Notes under the pieces: generated by a model
The model's input: the letters and a program-made list of their open reading frames with translations, nothing else
Told to the model about the DNA's origin: nothing
Databases searched by the model: none
Shown: positions 43,260-46,668 of the stretch, one piece after another
Numbering within the stretch: position 1 is the first letter of the stretch
Layout: each line of letters opens with the position of its first letter
NCBI GenBank assembly: GCA_035477595.1
Contig: DATIKM010000036.1
Span: 1-46,668 of the forward strand
Origin: DATIKM01 sp035477595
Lineage (GTDB): Bacteria; Armatimonadota; Chthonomonadetes; Chthonomonadales; CAJBBX01
Length of the DNA: 46,668 bases
Direction: 5' to 3'
Position numbers and translations under genes: made by a program

Positions 43260-43288
43260 ATTCTAGCACACCTCGGGAGATGCGTCAA
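43260..43288 (-). promoter_or_regulatory. Promoter of the rhomboid gene/envelope block
   Basis: On the minus strand TTGACG (43288-43283) and TAGAAT (43265-43260) are separated by 17 nt, with an extended -10 (TGCTAGAAT). Transcription would start near 43253, leaving about 15 nt of leader ahead of the GTG start. Confidence 0.75.
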
Positions 43289-43331
43289 ACGGCGCGGCGC
43301 CCACCCCGGCGCCCGCCACCGGAGGCGATGG

Positions 43332-44123
43332 ATGCCCATCGAGCGCCTGCTGGACCTCGACGAGCACGCGCTCCCCCCGGAAGCGCTGTACACCGCCGTG
43401 CGCTTCCCTCCGCCCCCGCCAGGCCGGCCCTACGTGTTCGCCAACATGGTGGCGACGGCCGACGGCAAGACGCTGCAGGGGCCAGTCGGCTCGACGGCGA
43501 AGGGGCTTGGCGGACCCACGGACCAGATCCTGATGAGGCGGCTCCAGTCGCAGGCCGACGGCATGGTGATCGGCGCCGCGACGCTGCGCGCCGGCAACGT
43601 CGTCTACCCGCCGGACCGCTGGCGGTTCGCCGTGACCGCGAGCGGCGACATCCCGCTCGACAACCGCTTCTTCCGAGACGCGCCGGACCGCGCCGTCGTG
43701 GTAGCGCCGGAGACCATCGACGCTGAGCGGGCGCGAGCCATCGAGCGGTGCGCCTCGCTCGTCCGGGCCGGAGCGGGCGCTGTCGACGTGCATGCCGCGC
43801 TGGTCATCATCAGGGAACGGTACGGCGTCCGGAGGCTGCTCCTCGAGGGGGGCTCCGAGCTCAACTGGGCGTTCGTCGCGGCGGCCGCGGTGGATGAGGT
43901 GTTCCTCACCCTCGCCCCCAAGATCAAGGGTGGCAGCGGACTCCCCACGGTCGTCGGGGGGGCCGGGTTGCCCGGCCACGAGAGCGCGCCCCTGGCCCTC
44001 GTTTCGGTATACCGGGACGCGGACGAGCTGTACCTGCGCTACCGCGCGCGAGCCGTGGCCGACCGAAGCGAGGGAAGGGTCGCCCAAGCGAACGCCATGC
44101 GAGGAGGGATGGATGGACCTTGA
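43332..44123 (+). CDS. RibD C-terminal-domain (dihydrofolate reductase-fold) reductase
   Basis: A 263-residue NADPH-dependent reductase of the RibD_C fold, which includes 5-amino-6-ribosylamino uracil reductase and DHFR-like enzymes. It shows VFANMVATADGKTLQG near the N-terminus, DQILMRRLQSQADGMVIGAATLRAG, and RRLLLEGGSELNWAFVAAAA with DEVFLTLAPKIKGG. The deaminase half of RibD is absent. I start at ATG 43332 because GGAGG lies 6 nt upstream; the long in-frame extension upstream is antisense to the rhomboid and DUF5693 genes. It overlaps folE by 11 nt, which suggests a pterin/folate reductase, though riboflavin synthesis is also possible. Confidence 0.87.
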   Translation: MPIERLLDLDEHALPPEALYTAVRFPPPPPGRPYVFANMVATADGKTLQGPVGSTAKGLGGPTDQILMRRLQSQADGMVIGAATLRAGNVVYPPDRWRFAVTASGDIPLDNRFFRDAPDRAVVVAPETIDAERARAIERCASLVRAGAGAVDVHAALVIIRERYGVRRLLLEGGSELNWAFVAAAAVDEVFLTLAPKIKGGSGLPTVVGGAGLPGHESAPLALVSVYRDADELYLRYRARAVADRSEGRVAQANAMRGGMDGP

Positions 44124-44673
44124 GGAGCTGTACCGGCGGGCAATCATCGAGATCGGCGAGGACCCGGAGCGCGAAGGGCTGCGGAAGACCCCCTTCCGCG
44201 CTGCGCACGCGCTGCGCTACCTGACGCGCGGCTACCAGCAGCGGATCGACCACGTCCTCAACAACGCGATCTTCGAGGAGCCCTACGAGGACATGGTGAT
44301 CGTGCAGGACATCGAGTTCTACAGTCTCTGCGAGCACCACATGCTGCCCTTCTTCGGCAAGGCGCATATCGCCTACCTGCCGGCCGGGCGCATTGTGGGC
44401 ATCAGCAAGCTCGCGAGGCTGGTCGATGTCTTCGCCCGCCGGCTGCAGGTCCAGGAGCGCATGACGCTGCAGATCGCGAGTGCGCTCGAGGAGGCGCTTC
44501 ATCCCAAGGGTGTCGGCGTCGTGGTGGAGGCGCGGCACATGTGCATGATGGCGCGCGGCATCGAGAAGCAGAACAGCAAGGTGACCACGAGCGAGATGCG
44601 CGGCGTCTTCCGCGAGAGCCGGCAGTCCCGCGAGGAGTTCCTGACGCTGCTGCGCCTGGATCGCAACGTGTAG
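44113..44673 (+). CDS. folE: GTP cyclohydrolase I
   Basis: FolE converts GTP to 7,8-dihydroneopterin triphosphate, the first step of folate, and is used also for queuosine and other pterins. The 186-residue protein is of normal length and carries the zinc ligands in SLCEHHMLPF (C73, H76) and RHMCMMARG (C144), plus the family KTPFR and GISKLAR motifs. ATG at 44113 follows GAGGAGG by 5 nt. It is the second gene of a pair with the RibD_C reductase (11-nt overlap). Confidence 0.97.
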   Translation: MDLEELYRRAIIEIGEDPEREGLRKTPFRAAHALRYLTRGYQQRIDHVLNNAIFEEPYEDMVIVQDIEFYSLCEHHMLPFFGKAHIAYLPAGRIVGISKLARLVDVFARRLQVQERMTLQIASALEEALHPKGVGVVVEARHMCMMARGIEKQNSKVTTSEMRGVFRESRQSREEFLTLLRLDRNV

Positions 44674-44705
44674 CCGCGCGCCGGCGCACGAGAGGGGGGA
44701 GGCGC

Positions 44706-44822
44706 GTGGAGCGGCGACGCGGGTACCGGAAAGGCTGCGCCATAGGTCGGGCCAACCGGCGCTCCCCGCGCGATGAGGGCGCGGGTATCATCGTGGTGAA
44801 CGGCCTGCCGCTCAAGTGGTGA
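44706..44822 (+). CDS. Possible small protein, 38 residues
   Basis: A short reading frame between folE and the GT9 gene, starting at GTG 44706 with GGAGG only 3 nt before it. The product is basic at the N-terminus (ERRRGYRKG) and ends VVNGLPLKW. I recognise no family and the ribosome-site spacing is shorter than ideal, so this is only a candidate. The rest of the 173-nt folE-GT9 gap shows nothing else. Confidence 0.25.
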   Translation: MERRRGYRKGCAIGRANRRSPRDEGAGIIVVNGLPLKW

Positions 44823-44846
44823 GCCCGAACCAGGGAGGCTGGCGGC

Positions 44847-45956
44847 GTGGGGAGTGCGCCCGACCTGACGAACGCGCGCCGCGTGCTCATCGTCAAGCTG
44901 AGCGCGCTTGGGGACATCGTGCATGCGCTGCCCGTGGCGGCCGCGCTGCGCGAGCGCTTCCCGCACCTCGAGATCGACTGGGTCGCCGAGGCTCCTTGTT
45001 CGGATATCCTGCAGGGGTCGCCCGTGTTGCGCACGGTGCACTCCATAGTCCGGCGCAAGCGCGCCGAGCGCTTCCGCCCTGCGGCCATCACGGACTTCCG
45101 CGAGCTGGCCCGGCGGCTCCGCCGCGAGCGCTACGATGTCGCACTCGATCTGCAGGGCCTCACCAAGAGCGCGGTTATAGCGGCCTCGTCCGGCGCTAGC
45201 GTTCGCCTCGGCTACGACTGGCTCCGCGAGGCAGCCCCCTACCTGGTGCGACGCGTGCGGCGTCGGCCGGAGAGCCTGCACATCGTCGACCAGCTTCTCG
45301 ACGTGGCGCGCCACCTCGGCGCACGGCCGGAGAGCGTGCGGTTCCCCCTCCACATAGCGCCGGAGGAGGAGGAGGCCGCGGCCTCCCTCCTCGCCTCCGC
45401 GGGCGTGGCGGCGGACGCGCCCTACCTCGTGGTGAACCCCACCGACGGAGGCGGAGGCGGCTACAAGGGGCTGCCACCCGCGAAGCTCGCCGATGTGCTG
45501 GACCGCGTTACCGACCGCACGGGGCTCCCCTGGGTCATGGTGGGCGGTCCGGGCGATCGCGCTCTGGCGGAGGAAACGCGCGCGCGAGCGCGGGCGCTGG
45601 TGGCCGATCTGGTGGGCCGCACGTCGCTGAAGCACCTGGCCGCCGTCATCCGCGGCGCACGCCTGCACCTGAGCGGCGACACGGGCTCCTCGCACGTGGC
45701 GGTGGCGGTCGGCACGCCGCCCGTCGCGGTCTTCTCGCGGAGCAACCCGGAGCGCGTGGGGCCCTACGGCTACGCGCGGAACGTGGTCCACGCGCGGCAC
45801 CGCTGCTGCGAGCGCTGCCGCCGGATGCACGACACGGCGCCCATCAACAGCACCAGCAAGTGCCTCGGGCCGCCGCCAGCGTGTCTGGAGGCGGTGACCG
45901 CGGACGCAGTGGTGGCGGCGGCGCTCCAGGCGCTGGCTGCGGGAGGCGAGGCTTAG
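44847..45956 (+). CDS. Glycosyltransferase family 9 (heptosyltransferase-like)
   Basis: A 369-residue GT-B glycosyltransferase of the ADP-heptose:LPS heptosyltransferase family. It begins RRVLIVKLSALGDIVHALPV (the family N-terminal motif) and has a C-terminal nucleotide-binding block HLSGDTGSSHVAVAVGTPPV. A Cys-rich segment near the end (HRCCERCRRM) followed by TSKCLGPPPACLEAV is typical of GT9. GTG at 44847 follows GGGAGG by 8 nt. The sugar donor cannot be read, but it fits a diderm envelope with core-type oligosaccharide. It converges on the YbjN-like gene across a terminator-like hairpin. Confidence 0.9.
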   Translation: MGSAPDLTNARRVLIVKLSALGDIVHALPVAAALRERFPHLEIDWVAEAPCSDILQGSPVLRTVHSIVRRKRAERFRPAAITDFRELARRLRRERYDVALDLQGLTKSAVIAASSGASVRLGYDWLREAAPYLVRRVRRRPESLHIVDQLLDVARHLGARPESVRFPLHIAPEEEEAAASLLASAGVAADAPYLVVNPTDGGGGGYKGLPPAKLADVLDRVTDRTGLPWVMVGGPGDRALAEETRARARALVADLVGRTSLKHLAAVIRGARLHLSGDTGSSHVAVAVGTPPVAVFSRSNPERVGPYGYARNVVHARHRCCERCRRMHDTAPINSTSKCLGPPPACLEAVTADAVVAAALQALAAGGEA

Positions 45957-45958
45957 CG

Positions 45959-45977
45959 GGCGCGCGCCACGCGCGCC
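45959..45977. terminator. Bidirectional terminator-like hairpin
   Basis: GGCGCGCG (45959-45966) and CGCGCGCC (45970-45977) form a perfect 8-bp stem with a 3-nt loop in the 24-nt gap between two convergent genes. No T-tract is present on either side. Confidence 0.5.
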
Positions 45978-45980
45978 ATG

Positions 45981-46370
45981 TCAGCCCGGCACCTTCTCGC
46001 GGAAGCACTGTACGGCTGCGCCCAGCGCTCGCAGAGAGCGCTTGAAGACGGGCTTGAACGCTTCGGGCGGCGAGCAGAACGACTCGATGGCGGCGTGGGT
46101 GTCGTCGTTCCGCGGGTACACCTTGGCCACCTTTACCTGGGCGGTGGCGTGGAGCGCCGCCAGGCTGACGCGGAGGCGCTCCTCCTCGGAGTCGATGGAC
46201 CAGAAGCCGGGATAGACCAGCCGGAAGTAGGTCTCGTCCTCGTCGATGAGGATCACGTAGTTCCCGCCCTCGAACTTGAACGCGACGACACCGTCGCGAT
46301 CAATGTTAACGGGGAAGCCCTCGCTTGCAAGGTACTCCCGGTACATCTCCGCCCGCTCGGCCTTCGTCAT
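45981..46370 (-). CDS. YbjN-domain-like small protein
   Basis: A 129-residue soluble protein. I start at ATG 46370, where GGAGG lies 5 nt upstream; the longer frame adds a 50-residue low-complexity Arg/Pro stretch. The N-terminus MTKAERAEMYREYLASEGF and the middle DRDGVVAFKFEGGNYVILID with DETYFRLVYPGFWSI and VKVAKVYPRNDDTHAAIES match the YbjN/type-III-secretion-chaperone-like fold. Members are mostly uncharacterised; roles in stress response or protein binding have been suggested. The neighbour upstream on the same strand is a partial gene at the right edge. Confidence 0.75.
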   Translation of the reverse strand: MTKAERAEMYREYLASEGFPVNIDRDGVVAFKFEGGNYVILIDEDETYFRLVYPGFWSIDSEEERLRVSLAALHATAQVKVAKVYPRNDDTHAAIESFCSPPEAFKPVFKRSLRALGAAVQCFREKVPG

Positions 46371-46516
46371 TGGCACCTCCTTGGCGGCCTCGTGCGCGAT
46401 GCCTGTTCGCCACGGAACACCCGCTGCCCTGCAGGTTGGCGCGTGGGTTGTGGCGCGGCGCGGAGGCGAGCGCCGTCTCGGCGACGCGTCAACGCCCCTG
46501 CCTCCGCCCTGCGCGC

Positions 46517-46668
46517 TCACGCCCCGCCGACGTCTGCGCTCACGCCCAGCGCTGCCAGCGCCTGTGCCCGGCGCTGCTGACTGCGGTTCAACGTGATGGT
46601 CCGCGCGGCATCCTGCATCGGAACCAGGCCCCCCATAACGGCGACCGCGGACCCCTCCGCTGAGCAGA
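46517..46668 (-). CDS. Partial CDS, C-terminus of an unknown protein
   Basis: A minus-strand frame that enters from the right edge and stops at TGA 46519-46517, giving 50 visible codons. The last part (VPMQDAARTITLNRSQQRRA, then QALAALGVSADVGGA) looks like a real protein tail because it is free of the Arg/Pro bias of shadow frames. No family is recognised. It would be 146 nt upstream of the YbjN-like gene. Confidence 0.35.
   Translation of the reverse strand, partial: CSAEGSAVAVMGGLVPMQDAARTITLNRSQQRRAQALAALGVSADVGGA

Noticed and set aside
42093..43331. N-terminal extension of the RibD_C frame
   Set aside because: The extension runs antisense through the rhomboid gene and part of DUF5693, while GGAGG and ATG at 43332 mark the real start.

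Overview
The window is GC-rich bacterial chromosome (about 70% G+C by eye), densely coding on both strands. I see no insertion sequence, phage gene, CRISPR array or rRNA. The best lineage guess is Armatimonadota or a close relative, which is an inference. It rests on a pseudopilin-like protein with the FTLIELLVTIAIIAIL helix followed by LFPVFAQARERAR, a signature I associate with that phylum. It also fits a diderm envelope: a large outer-membrane barrel ending in Phe and a heptosyltransferase-like GT9. Firmicutes-like traits occur alongside, namely a tmk-darA pair and a csaB-DUF5693 pair. Many genes start with GTG or TTG, and strong GGAGG-type ribosome sites decide several starts.

Layout. 1-3615 (minus): a partial exported protein, acetyl-CoA synthetase and an OFA-type MFS transporter. 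3858-8538: a secreted clan GH-A glycosidase converging on a secreted (alpha/alpha)6 glycosidase. 8685-8850: a self-contained tRNA-Glu(CTC) unit with its own promoter and terminator. 8890-14669 (minus): an operon of GH38 alpha-mannosidase, a deoxyhypusine-synthase-like protein and a GH4 glycosidase. 14776-19909 (minus): murF, an OPA-like transporter and an S9 peptidase, each joined to the next by an ATGA overlap; the peptidase carries a C-terminal domain resembling the VHL beta domain. 20050-23661 (plus): ddl, dxr and a site-2 protease. 23697-26452 (minus): a Ycf45/SpoIIIAA-like ATPase, thymidylate kinase and the c-di-AMP receptor DarA, with an 18-bp tandem repeat just before the tmk start.

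26655-35202 is again carbohydrate-centred: a secreted glutaminase-A/DUF4965 protein (minus), then on the plus strand a secreted GHL10 hydrolase, a small overlapping ORF, a second GH4 enzyme and an MttB-family methyltransferase. 35265-43238 (minus) is an envelope block: rhomboid protease, DUF5693, CsaB, outer-membrane barrel and pseudopilin-like protein. 43332-45956 (plus) holds a RibD-C reductase overlapping folE, and a GT9 glycosyltransferase. The end holds a YbjN-like small protein and the tail of another minus-strand gene.

Taken together, the genes suggest a saprophytic, polysaccharide-using, diderm heterotroph. Secreted hydrolases with signal peptides would release oligosaccharides and peptides. 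MFS carriers would import products and cytoplasmic GH4/GH38 enzymes would finish them. Housekeeping genes for peptidoglycan, isoprenoids, folate and nucleotides are interleaved. The least conventional items are the GH4-MttB pair, the deoxyhypusine-synthase-like gene inside a mannosidase/GH4 operon, the peptidase-VHL-like fusion, the repeat before tmk, and the missing normal start codon of the Ycf45-like ATPase.
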